From an uncultured Clostridia bacterium (GTDB lineage Bacteria; Bacillota; Clostridia; Oscillospirales; Acutalibacteraceae): a DNA stretch of 64,000 nt. The position numbers were made by a program, and so were the translations under genes. Location of the stretch: positions 1 to 64,000 of the forward strand of contig CALWVT010000003.1 in assembly GCA_944385055.1 (NCBI GenBank), written 5' to 3'. The notes below the pieces were generated by a model. The model had not been told where the DNA came from and made no database searches. It was given only the letters and a program-made list of their open reading frames with translations. Of this stretch, positions 40,498 to 51,725 are shown piece by piece. The first letter of the stretch is position 1. Every line of letters begins with the position of its first letter.

Positions 40498-41616
40498 ATG
40501 AAATTTACGTGCGACCGGCAAGCCCTCGCCGAGGCTGTATTAAATGTACAGCGGGCTGTATCCAATAAAAGTTCCATCCCTGCGCTCGAGGGTATCCTTT
40601 TAAAGGCAAACGGTGCGGCGCTCTTTCTGTGCGGGTATGATCTGGCGCTGGGGATGACGACGGAAATCGAGGCTGCCGTCGAAGAGCCCGGCGAGATCGT
40701 CTTATCCGCAAAACTGTTCTGCGACATTGTGCGGCGCCTGCCGGACCGGATCGTCTCGATCGAGTCGGACGCAAAGCACATGACCGTCATCCAATGCGGG
40801 CAGAGCCGCTTTTCCATCGTCGGCATTCCGGCGGAAGAGTACCCGGAACTGCCGACTGTCAATTCCGACAAGGGCGTAAAACTTCCGCACAAGGTTTTAA
40901 AGAGCATGATCCGGCAGACCATCTTTGCCGTGTCCGACTCGGACGCGAAACCAATCCACACAGGTACGCTGTTTGAAATCGGCGGCCACAAAATCCGTTT
41001 AGTCAGCGTGGACGGCTACCGTTTGGCGCTGCGCGAGGAGGATGTCCAAAGTGACGAAGAGGACCTTTCCTTCGTCGTGCCGGGCAAGACCCTCCAGGAG
41101 GTCAGCAAGCTTTTGCCGGAAGATGACGAACCGTGTACGCTGTGCGTCGGCAGCCGGCATATCCTGTTTTCCATCCAAAACTATACGGTCATTTCCCGGC
41201 TTTTGGAGGGGGAATTCCTCGACTACCGCGCCGCCATCCCGCAGACGAGCACGACCGAGGTCCATTTAAAGACGCAGGACTTCATCGACAGCGTCGAGCG
41301 CGTGTCGCTTTTGATTACGGAACGCTTGAAGAGCCCCGTGCGCTGCATTTTTGAGGACAATGAAGTCCGCCTCTCGTGCTATACGCCGATCGGCCGCGCG
41401 AGCGACAGCTTCCCCGAAAAGCTCACGGGCAGCACCGTCGAGATTGGCTTTAACAATAAGTACCTGCTCGATGCGCTGCGCAACACGGAGGGCGATGAGG
41501 TCAAGCTCCAGTTAAACGGCCCGCTTGCGCCGATGAAGGTGCTGCCATTGGAGGGAGAAAGCTACCTGTTCCTCGTGCTGCCTGTGCGCCTGAAAAACGA
41601 GATGGACGAGGTATAA
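40498..41616 (+). CDS. dnaN: DNA polymerase III sliding clamp (beta)
   Basis: The 372-residue protein has the three-domain clamp architecture. It begins MKFTCDRQALAEAVLNVQRAVS and ends in the conserved LPLEGESYLFLVLPVRL-type segment, where the usual PMR end is PVR. It tethers the polymerase to DNA. GGAGG precedes the ATG. Length and position are normal. Confidence 0.97.
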   Translation: MKFTCDRQALAEAVLNVQRAVSNKSSIPALEGILLKANGAALFLCGYDLALGMTTEIEAAVEEPGEIVLSAKLFCDIVRRLPDRIVSIESDAKHMTVIQCGQSRFSIVGIPAEEYPELPTVNSDKGVKLPHKVLKSMIRQTIFAVSDSDAKPIHTGTLFEIGGHKIRLVSVDGYRLALREEDVQSDEEDLSFVVPGKTLQEVSKLLPEDDEPCTLCVGSRHILFSIQNYTVISRLLEGEFLDYRAAIPQTSTTEVHLKTQDFIDSVERVSLLITERLKSPVRCIFEDNEVRLSCYTPIGRASDSFPEKLTGSTVEIGFNNKYLLDALRNTEGDEVKLQLNGPLAPMKVLPLEGESYLFLVLPVRLKNEMDEV

Positions 41617-41661
41617 CGACGGATTTTGCGTGCAATCTTTCGAGAAAAGGGTTACAATAGT

Positions 41662-41880
41662 ATGGAGAAAGAATTTGTAAAAATCGATACGCCGTTTATC
41701 CGCTTGGACGCGCTGCTGAAATTCGCGGGCGCAACGGATACCGGCGGGCAGGCCAAGGTGCTCGTGCAAAGCGGCCATGTTACGGTCAACGGCGCGACCT
41801 GCACCCAGCGCGGCAAAAAGCTCGTCCCCGGCGACGAAGTGGTGTGCGCGGGCCGCACGTTCGTGGTGGCGCAGGCATGA
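41662..41880 (+). CDS. yaaA: S4-domain RNA-binding protein YaaA
   Basis: The 72-residue protein is a single S4 domain with the typical IRLDALLKFAGATDTGGQAK and VTVNGATCTQRGKKLVPGD motifs. It is the small S4 protein usually found between dnaN and recF, with a likely role in ribosome or RNA binding. The ATG at 41662 begins the conserved part; the open frame extends 12 codons upstream. Its stop overlaps the recF start (ATGA). Confidence 0.92.
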   Translation: MEKEFVKIDTPFIRLDALLKFAGATDTGGQAKVLVQSGHVTVNGATCTQRGKKLVPGDEVVCAGRTFVVAQA

Positions 41881-42956
41881 AGGTTTTGTCGCTGACCCAC
41901 AAAGACTACCGCAACCTCTTGCCGGATACCTTTGTGCCGGACGAGGGCGTCAATGTGATCTGCGGCGAAAACGCGCAGGGCAAGACAAACCTCTTGGAGG
42001 CTTTGTGGCTGTTTACGGGCGGGCGCAGCTTTCGCGGCGTGCGCGATAAGGAGCTCGTCTGCCGGGGAAAGGAGCAGGCAAAGCTCACGCTTTCCTTTTT
42101 CCGCGACGACCGTCCCCAAAACGCCGAGATCGTGCTTTCCGGCGGCCGGCGCACGGCGTCGTATAACGGCATTGCGCTCAAATCCCCCGGCCAGCTCGTC
42201 GGGCGCGTGTGCGGGGTCATCTTTTCGCCCGAGCACATTGCGCTGGTGCGCGAGGGGCCGGCCGGGCGCCGCGCATTTTTGGACAGCGCCTTATGCCAGT
42301 TAAGGCCCGGTTATGCGAAGCTGTTAAACCGCTATCAGCATACGCTTTCCCAGCGCAACGCGCTTTTGAAAGATATCCCGCGCCATGTGGAGCTCGTCGA
42401 CACGCTGCCCATTTGGGATGAAAAGCTCGTGCAGGACGGCGCCAAAGTGGTTTCCCAGCGCAAGGCATACCTCGAGCTTTTGCGGGAATTTGCCGGGCAG
42501 CGCTATAGAGGGTTATCGCGCGGGCGCGAGGTGCTTTCCCTTTCCTATACGGAGAGTGCGCCCGACCTGCGTGAAGCGCTGCGGCAGGGGCGCCGCCAGG
42601 ACATTCAGTTCGGTTTTACGGGCAGCGGCCCCCACCGCGACGATTTTTCCATTCTTTTAGACGGCGAGCCCGCGCGCACGTTTGCGTCGCAGGGGCAGAA
42701 GCGCAGCATCGTGCTGGCTCTGAAACTCGCCGAAGCTGCCGTGCTCGAAGCGCGCACCGGCGAAAAGCCGATCGTCTTGCTCGACGACGTGTTAAGCGAG
42801 CTCGATGCCGGGCGGCAGGAATATCTTTTAAATCATTTACTCGATTACCAGGTGTTTATCACCTGCTGCGAACCGGGCCAGGCGCTCAGGCTGCGCGGCG
42901 GGAAACTCTTTTCCGTCGCCGGCGGCCGCGTGCAGCCATTTTCCGGGACGCCGTAA
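41877..42956 (+). CDS. recF: DNA replication and repair protein RecF
   Basis: This 359-residue ABC-type ATPase loads RecA at gaps. The Walker A is GENAQGKTNLL (residues 30-40), the signature region is FASQGQKRSIVLALKLAEA and the Walker B is IVLLDDVLSELD. The start at 41877 overlaps the yaaA stop by four bases; the frame is open 11 codons upstream. Length and position are normal for the dnaA-dnaN-yaaA-recF order. Confidence 0.97.
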   Translation: MKVLSLTHKDYRNLLPDTFVPDEGVNVICGENAQGKTNLLEALWLFTGGRSFRGVRDKELVCRGKEQAKLTLSFFRDDRPQNAEIVLSGGRRTASYNGIALKSPGQLVGRVCGVIFSPEHIALVREGPAGRRAFLDSALCQLRPGYAKLLNRYQHTLSQRNALLKDIPRHVELVDTLPIWDEKLVQDGAKVVSQRKAYLELLREFAGQRYRGLSRGREVLSLSYTESAPDLREALRQGRRQDIQFGFTGSGPHRDDFSILLDGEPARTFASQGQKRSIVLALKLAEAAVLEARTGEKPIVLLDDVLSELDAGRQEYLLNHLLDYQVFITCCEPGQALRLRGGKLFSVAGGRVQPFSGTP

Positions 42957-42972
42957 AGGAGCGTTTGCCTGT

Positions 42973-43259
42973 ATGTATGTACACCTCGGCCAGGACGTTG
43001 TCGTCCAAAGCGCCAAAATCGTCGGCATTTTCGACCTGGAGACCTCGACGCTCTCTTCCGCCACACGGGCGTATCTTGCCCAAAGCGAGAAGGCCGGGCG
43101 CGTCGTGAATGTCTCCCTGGAGATGCCGAAAAGCTTCGTCGTCGCCGCGGATCGGGACGGGGAGCGCGTGTACATCACGCAGATCAGCTCCGCCACGCTG
43201 AAAAAGCGCACGGGCTTTTTGGCGGGGCTGCGCGTTTCCAATCGACGGGAGGGTTCAAA

Positions 43260-43263
<4 letters not shown>
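42973..43263 (+). CDS. remB: Extracellular matrix regulator RemB-type protein (DUF370)
   Basis: The 96-residue protein has the DUF370 core MYVHLGQDVVVQSAKIVGIF and VVAADRDGERVYITQIS. In Bacillus the RemA/RemB proteins are linked to matrix gene control, and yaaB/remB lies between recF and gyrB as here. It has about 15 extra basic residues at the C-terminus. Its stop overlaps the next gene's start (ATGA), so the two are translationally coupled. Confidence 0.92.
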
Positions 43264-45913
<2,650 letters not shown>

Positions 45914-45942
45914 GGCTTTGATGGGTTTTTAGGAGGAACACA

Positions 45943-46599
45943 ATGTATTTAGAAAGGGACGAACAGATCAAACCTCCGAGTACGGAGGAAGAAAAAGAAA
46001 AGGATCCCGAAGAGGAGATCCAGTGGGACGGCAGTGAAGCGGAAATGGTGCCCGATGAGGACGCCGAAGAGTTTGAGGAAGACCACACCGCGATTAAGCT
46101 CACCTATACGCTGCGGCCGCGCGAATGGTATTTGGGGCTTTTGACGCAAAAATTGCCGAAACGGAAGCGTGCGCTTTTGTGGGTGCTGCGCGTGGTGCTG
46201 GTGGGATTGGCTGTGTGCGCCTTTTGGGCCGCGTCGGTGAGCGGGACCGCTGCGCTTGTGGTGCTCGGCGTGCTGTGCTTAGTGGGATTCTGCGCGACGG
46301 GGGCGCCGTATGCGTGGCTTTCCCATCTTGCAAACGTGCGCACGGAAACGGATCCCTATACGCTGAAGATCTATCCCGAGGAGCTCGAGGTTTCGCACAG
46401 CGGTGCGGTGTATACGCTGCCGCTCGACGGCACGTGCACGCTCGAGCGCGCACATGGGCTGCTTTTATTGTACCGCGGCATCCGTTACATAGAGAAAAGC
46501 CCGCTTTTGATCCTGCCGCTGCGCAGTGTGGAACCCGGCATGCTGCCGGATGTGGAGGCCGTCTTATGCGCGGGCACGCGCCGGCGGGAAAAAGCATGA
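45943..46599 (+). CDS. YcxB-like membrane protein with acidic N-terminus (1 of 3)
   Basis: The 218-residue protein starts with about 50 very acidic residues. Two hydrophobic helices follow (about 80-120). A C-terminal beta-rich domain has the pattern DPYTLKIYPEELEVSHSGAVYTLPLD and LLLYRGIRYIEKSPLLILPLRS. This pattern is like the YcxB-type C-terminal domain: a strand pair, a buried aromatic, then a strand ending in I-P. GGAGGA precedes the ATG. It overlaps the next gene by four bases. The three adjacent genes appear related to each other. Function unknown. Confidence 0.72.
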   Translation: MYLERDEQIKPPSTEEEKEKDPEEEIQWDGSEAEMVPDEDAEEFEEDHTAIKLTYTLRPREWYLGLLTQKLPKRKRALLWVLRVVLVGLAVCAFWAASVSGTAALVVLGVLCLVGFCATGAPYAWLSHLANVRTETDPYTLKIYPEELEVSHSGAVYTLPLDGTCTLERAHGLLLLYRGIRYIEKSPLLILPLRSVEPGMLPDVEAVLCAGTRRREKA

Positions 46600-47162
46600 A
46601 CGCGCCGCTGTTCGTTTTCACCCAGCAGCTCAACGCGGAACTCTATGCGGCAGCGTTCGCAATGTGGGAAGGGCATCTGTCGCTTCTGCATTCGCGTTCG
46701 GTGCGCATGGTGCTTTGCTGGGCCGTGGCGCTTGTGCTGATTGCGAGCATCCCGGCGGTCGCGCGCATGTCGGGCGACTGGTTTCTGCTCGCGGCGCTCG
46801 CCATGGGGGCGATGGGCGCGTCGTTTTACTTTTGGCGCATGCATCCGGCCGCCATGCTGCAAAAGGGGCGCATGCTGTTTCTGGGCGCGCCGCTGCTGCA
46901 TGAGAAATTCACCCATACGTTTTACGAGGACCGCGTCGAGTCCGAAAGCGAAAAGGAATGGATGTGCCAGTATTATACCGATTTTACGCAGTGCCTGGAG
47001 GGCCGCGACCTGTTTGTGCTGTGCGGCGGTTCGGAGCGCGGGCTTCTCATTTTGGATAAGGCTCAGCTGCACGACGGCGAGGAAGCGGATGTGCGCGCGT
47101 TTTTAAAGCGCGTCTTCCCCACGCGGTACTGGCGTCTGGGCGCTTCGGGCGACATAGAGTGA
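46596..47162 (+). CDS. YcxB-like membrane protein (2 of 3)
   Basis: The 188-residue protein has two central hydrophobic helices (about 38-75) after an N-terminal segment (APLFVFTQQLNAELYAAAF). The YcxB-like domain then follows: FTHTFYEDRVESESEKEWMC, then the paired strand FTQCLEGRDLFVLCGG and LLILDKAQL. The start ATG at 46596 overlaps the previous stop; the open frame extends far upstream in the wrong context. YcxB-like proteins are uncharacterised membrane proteins widespread in Firmicutes. Confidence 0.78.
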   Translation: MNAPLFVFTQQLNAELYAAAFAMWEGHLSLLHSRSVRMVLCWAVALVLIASIPAVARMSGDWFLLAALAMGAMGASFYFWRMHPAAMLQKGRMLFLGAPLLHEKFTHTFYEDRVESESEKEWMCQYYTDFTQCLEGRDLFVLCGGSERGLLILDKAQLHDGEEADVRAFLKRVFPTRYWRLGASGDIE

Positions 47163-47183
47163 AAGGAAAGAAGGGCCTTTTTC

Positions 47184-47576
47184 GTGTGTGATACGCTTTG
47201 TGCAACGTTTTTGCCGACGAAGGAAGACTATCTCGATTTCTGCCGCGCACGCTTTTTTCGCAGCGCCGGCTCCATGCCGCGCGTGCTGCAGAACATCGGC
47301 CTGTATTTTTTGAATCGCAGCGCCGCGGCCGAATTTGACGCCCATCCGCCTTTGGCCTGCACCGTCTCCTTTTCGGAGGCAGGCGTCCGGCTGGAAACGC
47401 AGCGTTACCGCGGCAGGCTCCCATGGGGGAAATTGTGCGGCTGCGTGTTGACGGAAACGACGCTGTTGTTGTATTTGAGCGCGACGGAAACGCGCTTTGT
47501 GCCCGCGCGTGTCTTTCAAAAGGAACAGTGGCAGAAAATCCTGCACTTTTATAAGCAGCAGAAAGCCGCCGCTTAA
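47184..47576 (+). CDS. YcxB-like domain protein without membrane helices (3 of 3)
   Basis: The 130-residue product keeps an N-terminal helix (TKEDYLDFCRARFFRS) and the YcxB-type beta domain. The latter shows CTVSFSEAGVRLETQRYRGRLPW, then VLTETTLLLYLSATETRFVPARVF. Compared with its two neighbours, the pair of membrane helices is missing, so it would be soluble or peripheral. The start is GTG at 47184 after AGAAGGG. It is the last gene before gyrA. Confidence 0.7.
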   Translation: MCDTLCATFLPTKEDYLDFCRARFFRSAGSMPRVLQNIGLYFLNRSAAAEFDAHPPLACTVSFSEAGVRLETQRYRGRLPWGKLCGCVLTETTLLLYLSATETRFVPARVFQKEQWQKILHFYKQQKAAA

Positions 47577-47713
47577 AAAGACGGCAGGACGGCTGTTCCG
47601 TTTGAAAATTGCCCGGGAAATGATATAGGAAAGGGTCTTTGGGCCTTTGCCGCGCTGTGGGCGGCGGGCAGGGGTTTGGGGCCTCGCAGATGAGACAGGA
47701 GGATTGCCCGTTC

Positions 47714-50287
47714 ATGGATGCATTTCAAAACGACGAAGTTCAAAAGATTCTGGACGTTAGTCTGGAAAAGGAAGTACAGAAATCCTTCATGGAGTATTCC
47801 ATGTCGGTCATCGTGTCGCGCGCGCTGCCGGATGTGCGCGACGGGTTAAAGCCTGTACACCGCCGGATCCTCTACGCCATGTACGAGGACGGCATCACGC
47901 CGGATAAGCCGTATAAAAAGTGCGCGACCACGGTCGGCAACGTCCTTGGCCGCTACCATCCGCACGGCGACGCCTCCGTCTACGACGCACTCGTGCGCCT
48001 GGCGCAGGATTTCTCGATGCGCTATATGCTCGTCGACGGCCACGGCAACTTTGGTTCCGTCGACGGCGACCCGCCGGCCGCTTACCGTTATACGGAAGCG
48101 CGCATGAGCAAATTGAGCGTCGAGATGCTCAAGGACATCGACAAGGATACCGTCGATTTCGGCCCGAACTTTGACGACAGCCGCAAGGAACCGAGCGTTT
48201 TGCCCAGCCATTTTCCGAACCTGCTCGTCAACGGCTCGACGGGCATCGCCGTCGGCATGGCGACGAACATCCCGCCGCACAATATGGGCGAAGTCATCGA
48301 CGGCATGTGCGCGTATATCGACGACCCCGACATTTCGCTCGAGGGTTTGATGCAGTATATCAAAGGCCCGGACTTCCCGACCGGCGGCATCATCATGGGC
48401 CGCGCCGGCATCCGCGCCGCGTACGCGACGGGTTTGGGGCGCATCACCGTGCGCGCGCGTGCGGAGATTGTCGAGGAAAAAAACGGGCGCTACAGCATCG
48501 TCGTCACGGAATTGCCGTACCAGGTCAATAAGGCGCGGTTAATCCAGAATATCGCTGAACTCGTCAAGGATAAGCGGCTGGAGGGCATCTCGAACATCGA
48601 GGACCACTCCGACCGCAACGGCATGCACGTGCTGATTACGGTCAAGCGCGACGCATCGCCCCAGATCGTCTTAAACCAGCTTTACGCCTACACGCAGATG
48701 CAGACGACGTTCAGCGTCCATTTGCTCGCCATCGTCGGCGCGCATGGCGAGCGCGACGGGAAGCCGCTCTCAAACGGCGAGCCGAAGCTTCTGACACTCA
48801 AAGGCATCTTGAAGGAATATGTCGATTTCCAGAAAGAAGTCGTCGTGCGGCGCACGAAGTATGACTTAGAAAAGGCCTTGGCGCGCGCACACATCTTGGA
48901 GGGTTTGAAGGTTGCCGTCGACCATATCGACGAGGTCATCTCGATCATCCGCCACAGCCCCGACCGGCCGACCGCGCGGCAGCGTCTGACCGAACGCTTT
49001 GGCTTGGACGACGTGCAGACGCAGGCAATCGTCCAAATGCCGTTGGGCGCTTTGACGGGCTTGGAGCGCGAAAAACTCGAGCGCGAGCTCGCGGAGATCG
49101 AGGCGCGCGTCGCCGACCTGCGCGACATTCTCGCGCATGAATCGCGCATCTACGCGATTATCAAGGACGAGGCGCAGGAGATTAAGCGCAAGTTTTCCGA
49201 CCCGCGCCGCACGGAAATCGCGGCGGTCACGGGCGAGGTCGATATCGAAGATTTGATCCCGAAAGAGGAGTGCGTGCTCACGCTGACGAATTTCGGCTAT
49301 GTCAAGCGCCTTTCGGCCGATACGTATCACACGCAGAACCGCGGCGGCCGCGGCATCAGCGCGATGACCCGGCGCGAGGAGGACGTCACAAGCGAGATGT
49401 TTGTGTGCGGCAGCCACGACTACGTCCTGTTCTTTACGAACCGCGGCCGCGTCTACCGCTTAAAATGCTATGAAATTCCCGAGGGCAGCCGCACGAGCAA
49501 GGGCATGAACATTGCAAATCTTTTGCCGATCACGCAGGAGGAGCGCGTGACGTCGATGATCCGCATGCGCGAGTCGAACACGCAGAAATACCTGTGCATG
49601 GTGACGCGCAACGGCCTGATTAAGCGCACGGCGCTCGAACAGTTCCACACCGCGCGCAAGGGCGGCATCATTGCGATTGACTTAAACGACGGCGACGAGC
49701 TGTGCTGGGTGCGGTTAACCAGCGGCAGCGACGAGCTTTTGGTCGCAACGCATCTCGGCATGGCCATCCGCTTTGCGGAGCAGGATGTCCGTCCGATGGG
49801 CCGCACGGCGCGGGGCGTCAGGGCCATCACGCTCAAGGAGAGCGACTACGTCATCGGCATGAGCATCCTGCGCGACGGCGGCCGGGTCCTCACCGTCAGC
49901 GAAACGGGCTATGGGCGCCTCTCGCCGATTGAGGATTACCGCATGCAGTCGCGCGGCGGGAAGGGGCTTTTAAACTACCACGTCGACCAGTACGGCTGCG
50001 TCGCGGCCATCAAGGTGGTCGATTTGACCGACGACATCATCCTGATTTCGCGCGACGGCATCTTAATCCGCATCCCGGCCGATTCAATCCGCATCTGTGC
50101 GCGACCGAGCAAGGGCGTTCTCGTCATGCGTCTTGGCAAGGGCGATCAGGTGATTACGCTGGCGCGCACGGAACATGAAGAAGAGAAAGCGGACGACGGC
50201 GAAACGGCCGAAAATCAGGACATGGTTCCCGAAGAGGAAGCGCCCGCAGACGAGCCCGATGCGCGAAAACAGGAGGACACGCCGTGA
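47714..50287 (+). CDS. gyrA: DNA gyrase subunit A
   Basis: The 857-residue catalytic subunit of gyrase has its active-site tyrosine at Tyr126 in [10 protein letters not shown]. The quinolone-resistance region reads [11 protein letters not shown], with alanine at position 87, the counterpart of E. coli Ser83. The GyrA box is QNRGGRG in the C-terminal beta-pinwheel. An acidic tail of about 40 residues follows. The ATG at 47714 follows AGGAGG; the frame is open 25 codons upstream. The stop overlaps the GTG start of the next gene. Confidence 0.97.
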   Translation: MDAFQNDEVQKILDVSLEKEVQKSFMEYSMSVIVSRALPDVRDGLKPVHRRILYAMYEDGITPDKPYKKCATTVGNVLGRYHPHGDASVYDALVRLAQDFSMRYMLVDGHGNFGSVDGDPPAAYRYTEARMSKLSVEMLKDIDKDTVDFGPNFDDSRKEPSVLPSHFPNLLVNGSTGIAVGMATNIPPHNMGEVIDGMCAYIDDPDISLEGLMQYIKGPDFPTGGIIMGRAGIRAAYATGLGRITVRARAEIVEEKNGRYSIVVTELPYQVNKARLIQNIAELVKDKRLEGISNIEDHSDRNGMHVLITVKRDASPQIVLNQLYAYTQMQTTFSVHLLAIVGAHGERDGKPLSNGEPKLLTLKGILKEYVDFQKEVVVRRTKYDLEKALARAHILEGLKVAVDHIDEVISIIRHSPDRPTARQRLTERFGLDDVQTQAIVQMPLGALTGLEREKLERELAEIEARVADLRDILAHESRIYAIIKDEAQEIKRKFSDPRRTEIAAVTGEVDIEDLIPKEECVLTLTNFGYVKRLSADTYHTQNRGGRGISAMTRREEDVTSEMFVCGSHDYVLFFTNRGRVYRLKCYEIPEGSRTSKGMNIANLLPITQEERVTSMIRMRESNTQKYLCMVTRNGLIKRTALEQFHTARKGGIIAIDLNDGDELCWVRLTSGSDELLVATHLGMAIRFAEQDVRPMGRTARGVRAITLKESDYVIGMSILRDGGRVLTVSETGYGRLSPIEDYRMQSRGGKGLLNYHVDQYGCVAAIKVVDLTDDIILISRDGILIRIPADSIRICARPSKGVLVMRLGKGDQVITLARTEHEEEKADDGETAENQDMVPEEEAPADEPDARKQEDTP

Positions 50288-50949
50288 AATGCAAAAGATT
50301 TCTCATTCTGACCATATGCGCCGCGATTTTGTGCGGCGGGATCGCCGCGTGCGGGGAAGAAAGCGCGTCTTCCACGGTTTCTTCCTTCGGATCGAGCGCT
50401 TCTGCGGCATCTGGGCCTTCTTTGGCTGCGAGCGCCGCGGAAAGCGCCGCAGAGAGCCAAACCGAAACCGCCGCGTCTTCGCAAACGCCGCCGGCGCCCG
50501 CAAGCCAGGCGGAAACGAACGAAGGCGGCGCGATTACACCGGGGCCTGCCTCGCAGGCGTCCTCGCCGGAGACCGCGTTTGATCAGAAGTGGGCGGAAAA
50601 CCCGCTCGACGCCGCCTATGAGAAAGACAGTGAAGAGGCCGACTCGATGCAGGAAATGATCAGCCTTGCGAACACGTACGCCGTGCAGTGGCAGTCGGCC
50701 ATGATCGACGCCTACAAAAAGCTCTTTGCGGCGAGCGGGAATGACCCGGCCGTCGAACAGGCGCAGCAGACCTGGGAGGATGAAGCGGCCGCGTTTTTGC
50801 AGGACCTTTCCGCGAGCGCACAAACCGGCACATCCGGCGCGCTCTCTGCGGCTACGCAGAAGATGGAATTTTACCGCAGCCGGGCAAAGGCGCTGTACGA
50901 ACAGCTTTATGCGTATGACCCGGATTTTACGTATGACCAGACCGAATAA
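50284..50949 (+). CDS. Lipoprotein of unknown function downstream of gyrA
   Basis: The 221-residue protein has a lipoprotein signal peptide ending GGIAAC (Cys23). About 80 residues rich in Ser, Ala and Pro form a linker. A helical domain follows at about 115-220 ([20 protein letters not shown]). It starts at a GTG that overlaps the gyrA TGA, so its translation is coupled to gyrase, an odd partner for a surface lipoprotein. There is no close named family that I recognise. Confidence 0.7.
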   Translation: MKCKRFLILTICAAILCGGIAACGEESASSTVSSFGSSASAASGPSLAASAAESAAESQTETAASSQTPPAPASQAETNEGGAITPGPASQASSPETAFDQKWAENPLDAAYEKDSEEADSMQEMISLANTYAVQWQSAMIDAYKKLFAASGNDPAVEQAQQTWEDEAAAFLQDLSASAQTGTSGALSAATQKMEFYRSRAKALYEQLYAYDPDFTYDQTE

Positions 50950-50961
50950 AGGAGGCCCCCG

Positions 50962-51510
50962 ATGAAATTACAGGAGAAAACCCTTTCGCAGGATTATCTT
51001 TACCACGGCCGTGTCTTGCAGATGCACGTCGACCGCGTGGAGCTCGAAGATGGGCGCGAGAGCACGCGCGAGTGTGTGGACCATCCCGGCGGCGTGAGCG
51101 TCGCGGCGCTGACGCAAGACGACGAGATCCTGCTCGTGCGCCAGTACCGTTACCCGTACCGCGAAGTGCTTTTGGAGGCGCCGGCCGGCAAGATGGACCA
51201 CCCGGGCGAAGATCCGCTCTCCGCGTGTAAGCGCGAGCAGAAGGAGGAGACCGGCACATGGTCGTCGGAATACATTTCGCTCGGCGAGCTGTACCCCTCC
51301 CCCGGCTACACGAACGAACGGCTGCACTTATACGCGTGCCGCATCAGCGGCGAGGGCGAAAACCATCTCGACCCCGGCGAATTTTTAGAGGTCGAGCGCG
51401 TGCCGTTTGCGAAAGCACTGGAAATGGTGGACCGCAACGAAATTAAGGACGCAAAGACGCAGATTTTGATTCTGCGCGCGGCGCGGCTTCTGGCGCAAAA
51501 GAAATTGTGA
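50962..51510 (+). CDS. NUDIX hydrolase, ADP-ribose pyrophosphatase-like
   Basis: The 182-residue protein splits nucleoside diphosphates linked to another group, most likely ADP-ribose. The NUDIX box is in APAGKMDHPGEDPLSACKRE followed by QKEETG. It has one residue more than the standard spacing between the first Gly and Glu. The upstream strand EILLVRQYRYPYREVLLE is typical of ADP-ribose pyrophosphatases. GGAGG precedes the ATG. It follows the lipoprotein by 12 bases and ends the gyrase gene group. Confidence 0.92.
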   Translation: MKLQEKTLSQDYLYHGRVLQMHVDRVELEDGRESTRECVDHPGGVSVAALTQDDEILLVRQYRYPYREVLLEAPAGKMDHPGEDPLSACKREQKEETGTWSSEYISLGELYPSPGYTNERLHLYACRISGEGENHLDPGEFLEVERVPFAKALEMVDRNEIKDAKTQILILRAARLLAQKKL

Positions 51511-51557
51511 TTTTAGTTTCTGCGCAGGAAAGAGCGGCAAAGAATTTTTACGTAAAG

Positions 51558-51586
51558 AAAAGGCGCACCTTTTGGTACGCCTTTTT
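51558..51586 (+). terminator. Terminator after the NUDIX gene
   Basis: An inverted repeat with GGCG-ACC against GGT-CGCC (around 51562-51581) is followed by CTTTTT. A second hairpin follows 30 bases later. Confidence 0.75.
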
Positions 51587-51617
51587 CCGTTTTTTATCGA
51601 ATTCTGCATTGGAAAAA

Positions 51618-51640
51618 CCACACCTTTCGGTGTGGCTTTT
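51618..51640. terminator. Second terminator in tandem
   Basis: CCACACC (51618-51624) pairs with GGTGTGG (51629-51635) across a TTTC loop and is followed by CTTTTC. With the previous hairpin it separates the convergent NUDIX and ABC-permease genes. Confidence 0.75.
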
Positions 51641-51651
51641 CTTTAAAGTCA

Positions 51652-51718
51652 TTCTTTCTGCTCCTGCAGAAAGAAGCAAAGACGGGTCAAAGGGGCATAC
51701 CCATTTGGAATTCCGCTG
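51652..51718 (+). repeat. Multi-hairpin repeat, short copy D
   Basis: Only the central part of the repeat is present. TTCTTTCTG (51652-51660) pairs with CAGAAAGAA (51667-51675). Then comes the conserved GCAAAGAC spacer and TCAAAGGGG...CCCATTTGG. It lies at the 3' ends of two convergent genes. Confidence 0.7.
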
Positions 51719-51725
51719 CTTTTTA

